DNA of 64,000 nucleotides. Source: RGIG3528 sp045629005. Its GTDB lineage: Bacteria > Bacillota > Clostridia > Lachnospirales > Lachnospiraceae. Under the pieces are notes generated by a model. It did no database searches and was not told the DNA's origin. It was given only the letters and a program-made list of their open reading frames with translations. The stretch lies in contig JAZQQJ010000081.1 in NCBI GenBank assembly GCA_045629005.1, forward strand, positions 1-64,000. The letters are read 5' to 3'. Numbering within the stretch: the first letter of the stretch is position 1; each line of letters starts with the position of its first letter. This document shows positions 42,136 to 51,143 of the stretch, one piece after another. A program made the translations under genes and the position numbers.

Positions 42136-43734
42136 ATGCAGGAGAAGTTAAAAGACATTCAAAAGAAAATTGTCGAATACTGGAATAAATGGTCCACAAA
42201 GCAGAAAACGATTATCATTTCCTGTTTTGCGGGCGTAGTTTTGGTTATCGCATTACTGGTTTTCCTGCTTGGAAGAACTCACTATACCGAGCTTTACAAG
42301 TTCTCTACAACAGAAGGTGCAAGCAAGGCCATATCCACTCTTAAATCCGGCAGCATTGCTTCGAAGCTTGGCAATGACAAGCTTACCGTTATGGTTGACG
42401 AAGATATGTATGTTGATGCCATTGTAGCCGTTTCCGAAGCTCAGATTGAAGAGGATGGATTTGACATCGATAAGATGCTCGATAACTCCCTTACGACAAC
42501 TAACGGTGAGCGTCTTCTTAAACAGTTTCTTCGTAACGAATCCGATCTTGAAAAGTTTATTATGAAATTTAAGGGTGTCAATGATGCTGATGTTACTTTC
42601 TTTGCAAAAGACACTTCAAACTCCATTCTTGCCAACAATCAGACAATTAAGGTTACCTGTCTTATTGTTACAAATTCTCAGTTTAACGAGGACGAAGCTG
42701 AAGCCATTGCTGAGCTTTGCGCCGCAGGTGTCGGTAATAATGACACTGAAGACATCACTGTAGTCGATCAGGAAGGCAAAATACTTTTTGACGGTCCTGA
42801 AGATGAGAACAGCACAGAAGTTGATTTTACGGACAAAATGGCCACACTGGAATTCTTTAAGAAAGAATACGGTGAAAGCGTTACCGGTGCACTCATTGCT
42901 GCCGGTTATACTGAGGTACAGCCTTCCATATATCTTGATATTAACTTCGATATTGTTCAGGAAACAATGAACGAAGTTATTCCCATTAACGGTGAAGATT
43001 ATGGTGTTATCGTACACGCTGAAGAAGAGTCTTCAACCGGTTCTTCCGGTGGCGGTGATGTTGTCGGAACCGATCCTAACGATGAAACAGACTATTATCT
43101 GCCTACATCAAACGGCGGTAATTCCTCATATAACAGAACGGAAACGGATTACGAGCCTTCAAGACGTATTACAAATACCCTCTATGACACAGGCACGATT
43201 AATCAGGAAAACTGTTCGATTTCCGTTATCGGCAGAAGAGTTATTACTCAGACAGAAAGAGAGCTTAAGGTCCTCGGTCTTCTTGATGATACAACCTTCG
43301 AAGAGTATTCCATAAAGAATACAAGAGTTGAGGAGGTTGAGCCTCCTGAAGGAATGATTCGTCTTATTTCACTTGCAACGGGTATTCCTGAAGAAAACGT
43401 CGCATTTAAAACATACGATGCATATCAGTTTATACAGGATGAAAAGAGCGAAATCGACTATACGACAATCGTTCAGATTGGCCTTGCCGCACTTCTGTTC
43501 ATCATCCTTATGTTTGTAATTCTCAGAGGCATGAAGCCTGTTGAGGTTACAGAGGTTGAGCCTGAGCTGTCTATTGAACAGCTTCTTGCTACAACCCGTG
43601 AGAACCAGAGCCTCGAGGAAGTTGAGTTCAGCGAACAGTCCGAGACGAGAAGAATGATAGAAAAGTTCTTCGACGAAAATCCGGAAGCAGTTGCTGCACT
43701 TCTCCGCAACTGGCTTAACGAAGAATGGGAGTAA
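42136..43734 (+). CDS. fliF: MS-ring protein FliF
   Basis: A 532-residue protein. Two membrane segments (TIIISCFAGVVLVIALLVFLL near 24-46 and IGLAALLFIILMFVILRGM near 450-470) flank the large ring-building periplasm-side domain. A Ser/Gly-rich stretch near 295-315 is typical. The C-terminal tail (EEVEFSEQSETRRMIEKFFDENPEAVAALLRNW) is the FliG-binding site. The ring houses the export gate. Confidence 0.95.
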   Translation: MQEKLKDIQKKIVEYWNKWSTKQKTIIISCFAGVVLVIALLVFLLGRTHYTELYKFSTTEGASKAISTLKSGSIASKLGNDKLTVMVDEDMYVDAIVAVSEAQIEEDGFDIDKMLDNSLTTTNGERLLKQFLRNESDLEKFIMKFKGVNDADVTFFAKDTSNSILANNQTIKVTCLIVTNSQFNEDEAEAIAELCAAGVGNNDTEDITVVDQEGKILFDGPEDENSTEVDFTDKMATLEFFKKEYGESVTGALIAAGYTEVQPSIYLDINFDIVQETMNEVIPINGEDYGVIVHAEEESSTGSSGGGDVVGTDPNDETDYYLPTSNGGNSSYNRTETDYEPSRRITNTLYDTGTINQENCSISVIGRRVITQTERELKVLGLLDDTTFEEYSIKNTRVEEVEPPEGMIRLISLATGIPEENVAFKTYDAYQFIQDEKSEIDYTTIVQIGLAALLFIILMFVILRGMKPVEVTEVEPELSIEQLLATTRENQSLEEVEFSEQSETRRMIEKFFDENPEAVAALLRNWLNEEWE

Positions 43735-43740
43735 TAGCTT

Positions 43741-44766
43741 ATGGCATCAATGGAATCCAAAAGAATAGATGAGCTTACCGGTCTCCAGAAAGCTGCCGTT
43801 CTTCTTATTACACTTGGCCCTGATAAGTCTGCTAAAGTTTTCAAATTCCTTAAGGATGAAGAAATAGAGCAGCTTACTCTTGAAATTGCCAACACAAGAA
43901 GTGTCAGCCAGGCACTTAAAGAAGAAGTACTTGACGAGTTCTACGAAGTATGTCTTGCTCAGCAGTACATTTCCGAAGGTGGTATCAATTATGCCAAGAA
44001 CCTTCTCGAAAAGGCTCTCGGCGACGACAGGGCGCAGGAGGTTATCGGCAAGCTTACCGCAAGCCTTCAGGTTCGACCTTTCGAATTTATCAGAAAAACA
44101 GATGCTTCACAGCTCCTCAACTTCATTCAGGACGAGCATCCTCAGACTATTGCCCTTATCCTTTCATACCTTTCGGTCCAGCAGGCCGCAGCTATTATCG
44201 GTTCGCTGCCGCAGGATAAACAGGCTGACGTTGCAAAACGTATTGCCCAAATGGACAGAACATCCCCGGATGTTATCAAAGAGGTCGAGAACGTTTTGGA
44301 GAAGAAGCTTGCAAACCTTGTAAATCAGGACTTCACCATTGCCGGTGGTGTCGACGCAGTAGTAGAAATCCTCAATACTGTCGACCGCGGTACAGAAAAG
44401 CATATTATGGAATCTCTCGAAATCGACGAGCCGGAGCTTGCCGACGAAATCAGAAAGAAGATGTTCGTATTCGAGGATATCCTTTCACTCGACGATCGTT
44501 CTATCCAGCGTGTTCTTCGTGAGGTTGACAACAACGAACTTGCTGTTGCACTTAAGAGCGCAAATGATGATGTACAGAATGCAATTTTCAACAACCTTTC
44601 AAAGCGTCTTGCTCAGATGATTAAGGAAGATATGGACTTCATGGGTCCTGTACGTATGAAGGACGTAGAAGAAGCTCAGCAGAAGATTGTAAATATCATC
44701 AGAAAACTCGAAGACTCAGGCGAAATTGTTATTTCCAGAGGCGGAGGTGACGAGATAGTTGTCTAG
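43741..44766 (+). CDS. fliG: Flagellar motor switch protein FliG
   Basis: A 341-residue rotor protein contacting MotA. It contains the N-terminal FliF-binding domain, the middle EHPQTIALILSYL motif (near 134-146), and the C-terminal torque helix with charged residues (LDDRSIQRVLREVDNNELAVALK). Its end overlaps the TTG start of fliH by 8 bases. Confidence 0.97.
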   Translation: MASMESKRIDELTGLQKAAVLLITLGPDKSAKVFKFLKDEEIEQLTLEIANTRSVSQALKEEVLDEFYEVCLAQQYISEGGINYAKNLLEKALGDDRAQEVIGKLTASLQVRPFEFIRKTDASQLLNFIQDEHPQTIALILSYLSVQQAAAIIGSLPQDKQADVAKRIAQMDRTSPDVIKEVENVLEKKLANLVNQDFTIAGGVDAVVEILNTVDRGTEKHIMESLEIDEPELADEIRKKMFVFEDILSLDDRSIQRVLREVDNNELAVALKSANDDVQNAIFNNLSKRLAQMIKEDMDFMGPVRMKDVEEAQQKIVNIIRKLEDSGEIVISRGGGDEIVV

Positions 44767-45760
44767 TAACTTGATAAAGGGTTATACCCTTAACTATGAC
44801 AGGAACACAGTCAGACACCTTGACCTTTCCAAAAACGACGAAATCATCAATCAAAAAGCCCAGGAACTCTATGAGCATCAGAAATCTGTCATTGAAGCAG
44901 CTCAGAATTTTGGGTTTATTCCGGGAATTGCCGCGGAACAGCTTTCTGAAGAAGGTATGCCTGTTTCTGAAAACGGAGAAATGCTTCCGGATTTACAGGC
45001 CGAGCCTGATGGATTTGCAACGGGTGGCCCCGAAGATGATGATATTCCCATTCTTATGACTAAGGCAGAGCTTGAAGAGTATGCTAACCGCTTCAGGTAT
45101 GAAGCTGCACCTGCCGAATCGGATGACACCACAATGCAGCTTGCGCTTGAGCAGATTCATGAAGAGGCCGATTCCATCATTGCGGATGCAAAAAGCCAGG
45201 CAATGAAAATAATAGCCGATGCTGTTGAAAAGGCTAAAAAAGAAGCTGAAAAAGAGTCCGAAGTCGTTAAGAGCGGCATAATGCAGGCTGCTTCGACGCA
45301 GGGGTACGAGGATGGTGTAAAACGTGCCAGAGAAGAGCTTAATGCAGAGCATGAGGCTCTTGAAAGCAAACGTCGTGAGCTTGAAGAAAAATATGAAAGG
45401 CAGGTAGCTGATTTGGAGCCTGCCTTTGTTAAAATATTACAGGAGTATCTTAAAAAGATTACAGGTATGTCTTATGCGAAGCATTCAGAAGTTTTCCGTT
45501 ATCTTATTGATAAGGGAATAAAAAACGCTCCCATAGACAAGGAATTTACCATTTATCTCTCAAATGAAGACCATGAAAGGTTTTCACCCGAGTTTGAGAA
45601 AATAAATGCAGGTTATTCCGACAGATTCAATTTAAACTTTTCTGTTGACCATGAACTTTCCGAGGGCTCTTTCAGACTCGAAAACGAAACGACAATTGTC
45701 GAGTGCGGACTTGATGCTGAGCTAAACGGTCTTCTTGAATCGCTTAATCTTTTAATGTGA
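44759..45760 (+). CDS. fliH: Flagellar assembly protein FliH
   Basis: A 333-residue regulator of the export ATPase FliI. A long helical region (about 120-225, rich in Glu, Lys, Ala and Arg) and a C-terminal V-ATPase-E-like domain are visible. The start is a TTG at 44759: a textbook GGAGGTGA lies eight bases before it and no ATG fits as well. It overlaps fliG. It is longer than many FliH proteins, with an acidic N-terminus. Confidence 0.88.
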   Translation: MSSNLIKGYTLNYDRNTVRHLDLSKNDEIINQKAQELYEHQKSVIEAAQNFGFIPGIAAEQLSEEGMPVSENGEMLPDLQAEPDGFATGGPEDDDIPILMTKAELEEYANRFRYEAAPAESDDTTMQLALEQIHEEADSIIADAKSQAMKIIADAVEKAKKEAEKESEVVKSGIMQAASTQGYEDGVKRAREELNAEHEALESKRRELEEKYERQVADLEPAFVKILQEYLKKITGMSYAKHSEVFRYLIDKGIKNAPIDKEFTIYLSNEDHERFSPEFEKINAGYSDRFNLNFSVDHELSEGSFRLENETTIVECGLDAELNGLLESLNLLM

Positions 45761-45770
45761 AGCTTTGATT

Positions 45771-47078
45771 ATGGATCTTAACAAATACCTTTCGCTGTGC
45801 GATGAAAATTACATAAAAACGTACGGTAAGGTTTCTAAGGTTGTAGGTCTTACCATTGAATCCACAGGCCCTGAGGCTAAGATTAACGATACTTGTGAAA
45901 TACTGTTAAAAAATTCAGATAAAAGGGTGCTTTGCGAAGTAGTTGGATTTAACGACGGTCACCTGCTTCTTATGCCATATGAAGATGTAGGCGGGGTCGC
46001 AATAGGTGACTGCGTTGTGGCTTCAGGTGAAAGCTTTGGTATACCTGTAGGTCACAATCTTCTCGGATATGTATTGGACGGACTTGGACGTCCGATGGAT
46101 GGGACGACGCTTCAAACGGAAAAGTTCTACAATTCCGAAGCAATGCCTCCAAATCCCATGCAGAGAGTCATGATTGATGAAGTCCTTCCGCTTGGTGTAA
46201 AAGCCGTGGACTCACTTCTTACTCTCGGTAAAGGGCAGAGAATCGGTATTTTTGCCGGTTCAGGCGTTGGTAAAAGTACTCTTATGGGTATGTTTGCCAG
46301 AAATACAAGAGCCGACATTAACGTTATCGCGCTTATAGGTGAGCGTGGAAGAGAAGTTAAAGAGTTCATAGAAAGAGACCTAGGAGTTGAAGGCCAGGCA
46401 CGCTCCGTAATTGTTTGTGCTACAAGTGACCAGCCGGCACTTATTCGTAAAAAAGCAGCAAAAACTGCAACAGCGATTGCCGAATATTTCAGAGACTGCG
46501 GTATGGATGTACTTCTTATGATGGACTCCCTCACACGTTTCTCAATGGCTCAGCGAGAAATAGGTCTTGCTTCCGGTGAGCCCCCTGTTTCACGTGGTTA
46601 TCCGCCAAGTGTTTACGGTGAGATGCCTAAGCTTCTTGAACGTGCGGGTAAAACAGAGAAAGGCTCTATTACAGGCATATATACAGTTCTCGTTGACGGT
46701 GACGATATGAACGAGCCCATCGCTGATACTGCAAGAGGTATTCTTGACGGTCATATCGTTCTTTCAAGAAAACTTGCTCATAAAAATCATTACCCTGCGA
46801 TCGATATATTACAAAGCATTTCCAGAGTAATGAGCTCCATCGTAACGAAGGAGCATAAGAAAGCTGCGAATCACCTTAAGAACGTGCTTGCAACTTACAA
46901 TGAATCCGAAGACCTTATAAATATAGGTGCATATAAAGCAGGTTCGAATAAAGAAATTGATTATGCTATTCAAAAGATTGATGCAGTTAACCAATTCCTT
47001 ATGCAGCAGACAGACGAGAAATTCACTTTTGACGAATCTGTAAAACTGATGGAGGATATCTTCGATGGCCAGGTTTAA
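45771..47078 (+). CDS. fliI: Flagellar export ATPase FliI
   Basis: A 435-residue F1-beta-like ATPase. Walker A is GIFAGSGVGKST, Walker B is VLLMMDSLTRF, and GERGREVKEFIE is conserved. It energises export of rod, hook and filament subunits. The ATG at 45771 is chosen over the in-frame TTG at 45765; neither has a strong ribosome site, so translation may be coupled to fliH. Confidence 0.96.
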   Translation: MDLNKYLSLCDENYIKTYGKVSKVVGLTIESTGPEAKINDTCEILLKNSDKRVLCEVVGFNDGHLLLMPYEDVGGVAIGDCVVASGESFGIPVGHNLLGYVLDGLGRPMDGTTLQTEKFYNSEAMPPNPMQRVMIDEVLPLGVKAVDSLLTLGKGQRIGIFAGSGVGKSTLMGMFARNTRADINVIALIGERGREVKEFIERDLGVEGQARSVIVCATSDQPALIRKKAAKTATAIAEYFRDCGMDVLLMMDSLTRFSMAQREIGLASGEPPVSRGYPPSVYGEMPKLLERAGKTEKGSITGIYTVLVDGDDMNEPIADTARGILDGHIVLSRKLAHKNHYPAIDILQSISRVMSSIVTKEHKKAANHLKNVLATYNESEDLINIGAYKAGSNKEIDYAIQKIDAVNQFLMQQTDEKFTFDESVKLMEDIFDGQV

Positions 47079-47505
47079 TTTCCGTTTACAAGGAGTATTA
47101 AACATAAAACAAAAGCTTGAGGACCAGGAAAAAATAGCCTATGGTCAGGCTAAAATGCTTCTTAATAAAGAAGAACAGCGTCTCAAGGATTTGTACGACC
47201 ATAAAGAAGAATTAACCAATGAAAAAGCCGCATTGATGGCCGGCGCAATCAAACCTTCGGAGCTTAATCTTTATGAAAATGCAATTTCCGGCGTAAAACT
47301 GCTTATTGAAGATCAGAAACAGGCCGTCATCCGTGCAAGAAAAGAAATGGAAATTGCACAGGACAGGCTTGATAAAGCAATGAAGGAACGTAAAACCTAC
47401 GAAAAACTTCGTGATAAAGCCTACGATAATTTTGTCGCAGAGCTGAACTATGAGGAACAGCTTGAAATAAACGAGCTTGTTTCATACAGACACGGAAAGG
47501 CATAA
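47065..47505 (+). CDS. fliJ: Flagellar export chaperone FliJ
   Basis: A 146-residue, almost wholly helical coiled-coil protein (start ARFNFRLQGVLNIKQKLEDQEK) typical of FliJ, which links FliI to the gate protein FlhA. It overlaps fliI by 14 bases. Confidence 0.88.
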   Translation: MARFNFRLQGVLNIKQKLEDQEKIAYGQAKMLLNKEEQRLKDLYDHKEELTNEKAALMAGAIKPSELNLYENAISGVKLLIEDQKQAVIRARKEMEIAQDRLDKAMKERKTYEKLRDKAYDNFVAELNYEEQLEINELVSYRHGKA

Positions 47506-47513
47506 AGTTATTT

Positions 47514-48296
47514 ATGGCAAAAAAAGACGATTTAAGAACAGAAAATAACGAGAACGAAAGCGCAGGCAGCAAGGTTCTGACATTCATAATTATTTTGCTG
47601 ATTGTTTTCATTTGGCTTGCTATTCTTGCCCTTCTCATTAAATTTGATGTGGGAGGGCTTGGTTCAAATACATTCAGACCTATTTTAAAAGATGTCCCTG
47701 TACTTAACAGGATTTTACCTGATGTTTCTGACGAACAGCTTGCGTATGAAAATCAATATCCTTACAAAAATTTATCTGAAGCAATCGAGGCTCTAAAGGA
47801 ATTGGAGTTAAAAGCCGATAAACTTATCGAGGAAAATGATGATTACGCTGCGCGGCAGGCAGAGATGCAGACGGAGATGAATTCTTTGCAACACTACGCA
47901 GATGAGTACGAGGAATTCCTTAAGCAGAGAGAAGCCTTCGACAGAGAAATAGTCTATAACGACAAAGCACCGGATACCGATGAATACCTTAAATGGTATG
48001 CCACTATGTTTCCGGAAAATGCCGCAAAGATTTATTCCGAGCTTCAGGAACTTGAAAAGGTTGATCAGGTTTACGAAGATATCGCAGCCTACTTCAACAA
48101 GATTAAGCCTGTTGATGCCGCAGCAATTCTCATGGAATACACGAGCGATGTTGACTTTGCAGTTAACATTCTCAAGTGCTTAAAGACAGCTACAGTCTCT
48201 AAGATTCTCACGGAAGTTGAAAAGAAAGATTCCCTTTTCGCTGCCCGTATCGTCAATCGTATGAAGGATATGGCCTTCGAAGACCTCGAAGACTGA
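47514..48296 (+). CDS. MotE/YlxF-like membrane protein with MgtE N-type domain
   Basis: A 260-residue protein. A cytoplasmic lead (1-20) precedes one membrane segment (LTFIIILLIVFIWLAILALLI, about 21-42), then a coiled coil (about 85-150) and a C-terminal superhelix of MgtE-N type (FNKIKPVDAAAILMEYTSDV, VSKILTEVEKKDSLFAARIV). The same layout is seen in MotE and B. subtilis YlxF between fliJ and fliK. MotE is a chaperone for MotC in rhizobia; here the function is only inferred to be flagellar. Confidence 0.8.
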   Translation: MAKKDDLRTENNENESAGSKVLTFIIILLIVFIWLAILALLIKFDVGGLGSNTFRPILKDVPVLNRILPDVSDEQLAYENQYPYKNLSEAIEALKELELKADKLIEENDDYAARQAEMQTEMNSLQHYADEYEEFLKQREAFDREIVYNDKAPDTDEYLKWYATMFPENAAKIYSELQELEKVDQVYEDIAAYFNKIKPVDAAAILMEYTSDVDFAVNILKCLKTATVSKILTEVEKKDSLFAARIVNRMKDMAFEDLED

Positions 48297-48299
48297 CAA

Positions 48300-48344
48300 A
48301 TAAGGAACGGACTCCTTATCTTGTAGTCATGAACCCCAAGTGGG
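48300..48344 (+). other. Two small hairpins between motE-like gene and fliK
   Basis: ATAAGGA (48300-48306) and TCCTTAT (48313-48319) pair perfectly over a 6-base loop, and CCCA/TGGG at about 48335-48344 forms a smaller stem. There is no T run, so this is not a classical terminator; it may be a processing or stabilising structure in the 72-base gap. Confidence 0.45.
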
Positions 48345-48374
48345 TAACTATACTATGAGAAAGGAGGAATGAAA

Positions 48375-49802
48375 ATGCTGGTATTAAATTCACGTGGTAA
48401 AGTGGACGCATCCGGCATTTTTTCCGTTTCTAAGGACTTAATGAACGGGAAAATAGCCGAAAAGTCAGAAGGAGCATTCGGAACACTTCTTGATTCTTTT
48501 ACTAATGTCGGAAAGTTTGACGTTTCGAAAGTTAAAACATCCGCAAGGCCTAAAGACGATATTCTACCCATTAAACAGCCAAAACTTGAAAACTCTGCAG
48601 CATCTGTTTCAAATGATAATACGGATAGTATTAACACAGTAAATTCTGAAACAGTTAAAGGTGAAACAGAACCCGAAAACAAAGCCGACAATGTAAAAAC
48701 AGAAGAAACTGAAGAGACTAAAGGAATCGAAGAAACAAAAGAATCTGACGATACAGAAACTATTGAAATGCTTGGTTGCCTGTTTGTACAGATTACGACA
48801 GTCGTTACCGAAGTACTTAACATTTCTGAAGACGAACTTAAAAACGCATTGTCAGAACTTGGAATCGAACTTCGTGATTTAACCGATTTTGACAGCATAA
48901 AAGATTTATTCTCATTCATTAAGAGCGATGGCGACGCCATGCAGCTTCTTACCGATAACAATCTTTTAGAACAGCTTAACAGTCTTTCGGATAAGTTACA
49001 GGATATCTTCAAGGATGTCGATCCAAACCTTCTGAACACAGTGGATTTCGCAGAAATCAAACAGTTCCTTATTGAAAAGGCTGCACCTTATGAAACAGAT
49101 ATGGCAGAAAATGAGGAGAAGCCCATTTACTTTGAGGAAGAAGATGAAGCCTTTGAAACTGTTGCGGTTTCCGGAGACGAAAAGACAATAACCATTGAGT
49201 TCACAAAAGAGAGTGGAGCAGGAACACACACTTCCACAAAAGAAGAGCATGAATCGTTATCAAACGGCAAGAAGGAAATGACTAAACAGGAAGTTTTCCT
49301 TACAGGCATGGAAAGAGCGCATGAACAATTCACGGTAAAGCTTGAGAATGTGGTTACACCTGTTCATGAACTTCGTGAAATTGCAAATCAGATTCTTAAT
49401 CAGGTTAAAATAAATTTAAAGCCTGAAATGAACATGCTTGAAATGCAGCTTACACCCGAACATCTCGGCAAGGTTAAAGTTGCAGTCACTGAAGCAAACG
49501 GAGTGATGACAGCAAAGTTTACAACAGAAACCGATGTTGCAAGAGAAGCAATCGAAAGTAATCTTATTCATTTCAAAGAAACACTTATCGAGCAAGGCTT
49601 CAAGGTTGATAACGTAGAAGTTGCCGTAGGTAATTTCGAGTTCAACAAGAACGAAAATCAGAATGGCAGCGAAGCTCAAAGCGAGCACAACGGCAAGAAA
49701 AAATTCAGCTACACAGAAGAAACAACATCAATCGATACTTCGGATTTACTTACACAAAGCTACATTGATGACGGAACAAGCACTGTAAGCTACAGAGCAT
49801 AG
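48375..49802 (+). CDS. fliK: Flagellar hook-length control protein FliK
   Basis: A 475-residue protein that measures hook length and switches export specificity. The N-terminal two thirds are low in conservation and Glu/Thr/Lys-rich (about 70-130); the C-terminal domain has the family motif MLEMQLTPEHLGKVKVAVTE (about 355-375). The second ATG (48375) is chosen because AGGAGG ends seven bases before it, whereas only one base separates it from the ATG at 48369. Confidence 0.88.
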   Translation: MLVLNSRGKVDASGIFSVSKDLMNGKIAEKSEGAFGTLLDSFTNVGKFDVSKVKTSARPKDDILPIKQPKLENSAASVSNDNTDSINTVNSETVKGETEPENKADNVKTEETEETKGIEETKESDDTETIEMLGCLFVQITTVVTEVLNISEDELKNALSELGIELRDLTDFDSIKDLFSFIKSDGDAMQLLTDNNLLEQLNSLSDKLQDIFKDVDPNLLNTVDFAEIKQFLIEKAAPYETDMAENEEKPIYFEEEDEAFETVAVSGDEKTITIEFTKESGAGTHTSTKEEHESLSNGKKEMTKQEVFLTGMERAHEQFTVKLENVVTPVHELREIANQILNQVKINLKPEMNMLEMQLTPEHLGKVKVAVTEANGVMTAKFTTETDVAREAIESNLIHFKETLIEQGFKVDNVEVAVGNFEFNKNENQNGSEAQSEHNGKKKFSYTEETTSIDTSDLLTQSYIDDGTSTVSYRA

Positions 49803-49812
49803 GAGATTTATT

Positions 49813-50619
49813 ATGAGTGATACATCATCATTATTGGTTGCACCTGTACAAAACGGAAAAGTTGTTGATACCTCTACAAAAACAACATCTGCAGAGGGAG
49901 AAACAAGAGGAACAAACAATCTTGGTAAAGATGCTTTTCTTCAGCTTCTTGTTGCTGAAATGAAGCATCAGGACCCTCTTGAGCCTTCATCCAATACAGA
50001 GTGGATTTCACAGCTTGCTACTTTCTCAAGCCTTGAGGAATTACAGTCTCTTACAGGCACTACCGAAAATACTCAGATTTTTTCTCTTATCGGAAAGCAG
50101 GTAACAGTCAAGACAACGGACGCAAACGGCAAGACTTATTTAAAGTCCGGCACAGTAGATTACGTAAGCACTTCGGGCGGAGAGGCAAAGTTCAGCGTAA
50201 ACGGTAATCTTTATTCCCTCGATAATCTTTATACGGTTGTTGACAGTGAATATTATTACGAACAGAATCAGCCTAAGGTACTCGAAGAAATCGAGTTTAA
50301 CTTTAACGGTGATGAGCCTGAAGATCTTGAGTTTAAAGTTGATCTCGGAAACGATATTGCAAAGGCAAAGGATGTTGCACTTATGATAGGTAACACTGTA
50401 TTGTCACCGGATTATGCATATCTTTCTGGAAATACTGTTATTATTAGGCAAGAGCTAATGAATCAGCTTCAGCCTGGAACATACAATGTTGATGTTGTAT
50501 TTGACGACAAGAATTACACAACCGTTTACAATGCAGTAAAGATTAATGTGTATAACCCTCATCCCATTTCAGAAACAAATTCGGATGAATCAGAAGCCGA
50601 AAATCCAGAAGAGGTTTAA
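49813..50619 (+). CDS. flgD: Hook cap protein FlgD
   Basis: A 268-residue scaffold for hook assembly. The N-terminal motif KDAFLQLLVAEMKHQDP (about 37-53) and TEWISQLATFSSLEEL (about 59-75) are diagnostic; a Tudor/FnIII-like region follows. The C-terminus is acidic. It follows fliK by 10 bases. Confidence 0.95.
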   Translation: MSDTSSLLVAPVQNGKVVDTSTKTTSAEGETRGTNNLGKDAFLQLLVAEMKHQDPLEPSSNTEWISQLATFSSLEELQSLTGTTENTQIFSLIGKQVTVKTTDANGKTYLKSGTVDYVSTSGGEAKFSVNGNLYSLDNLYTVVDSEYYYEQNQPKVLEEIEFNFNGDEPEDLEFKVDLGNDIAKAKDVALMIGNTVLSPDYAYLSGNTVIIRQELMNQLQPGTYNVDVVFDDKNYTTVYNAVKINVYNPHPISETNSDESEAENPEEV

Positions 50620-50622
50620 AAA

Positions 50623-51015
50623 ATGAATGAAAATCTCAAAATAAACCAGAGTATTTCCATTCAGCAGATGCAGGATGCATTCAGACAGGCCGGCAGAAAC
50701 AATGCCGTAACGCAGTCTCAGGGTATGTCCTTTGAGGAAATGCTCAGCGTCCAAAGAAGCAAACTGGGAGAACTCAGGTTTTCCAAACACGCAGGAGAAA
50801 GACTTGCGGACAGAGAAATCGATATTTCACAGGACCAGATGACACGCCTTAAAAACGGTGTCAAGGAAGCAGGTTCCAAGGGAATCAACGAATCTCTGAT
50901 TATGGTTGATAATCTGGCATTTATTGTCAATGTTAAGAACAATATGGTAGTTACTGCTGTCAAGGGTGACGAATCAAGAGTTTTCTCTAATATTGACGGC
51001 GCTGTAATTGCATAA
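50623..51015 (+). CDS. Flagellar operon protein (TIGR02530 type)
   Basis: A 130-residue protein of the family found between flgD and flgE in Firmicutes (flg_new). The conserved core is LRFSKHAGERLADREIDIS, followed by LKNGVKEAGSKG and SLIMVDNLAFIVNVKNNMVVTAV. Its role is unknown. It begins four bases after flgD, and 128 bases with a Sigma28 site follow. Confidence 0.88.
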   Translation: MNENLKINQSISIQQMQDAFRQAGRNNAVTQSQGMSFEEMLSVQRSKLGELRFSKHAGERLADREIDISQDQMTRLKNGVKEAGSKGINESLIMVDNLAFIVNVKNNMVVTAVKGDESRVFSNIDGAVIA

Positions 51016-51030
51016 ATTGCAGCTTTGAAC

Positions 51031-51058
51031 TAAAGACTTGTTAAATATCAGCCGATAT
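51031..51058 (+). promoter_or_regulatory. Sigma28/SigD promoter before flgE
   Basis: TAAA (51031-51034), a 16-bp spacer and GCCGATAT (51051-51058) fit the flagellar sigma consensus (TAAA-N14-16-GCCGATAT). Transcription would start near 51065 and give flgE a leader of about 79 bases. Confidence 0.7.
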
Positions 51059-51085
51059 ATCCATATGTTAGCGTGGACCACTTGT

Positions 51086-51134
51086 TGGAGGCGCTATCCT
51101 CTCCGAATGCCAGAAGAGAGGACCAGACAGGAGG
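51086..51134 (+). promoter_or_regulatory. flgE leader: alternative hairpins near the ribosome site
   Basis: CCTCTC (51098-51103) can pair with GAGAGG (51116-51121), or its CCTC part with the earlier GAGG (about 51088-51091), or in principle with the AGGAGG ribosome site (51129-51134). These choices are mutually exclusive. Confidence 0.35.
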
Positions 51135-51143
51135 TTGATTTCT

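Noticed and set aside
44759..44766. fliG/fliH overlap as a frameshift
   Set aside because: The overlap is explained by GGAGGTGA and a TTG start for fliH; both proteins are complete.
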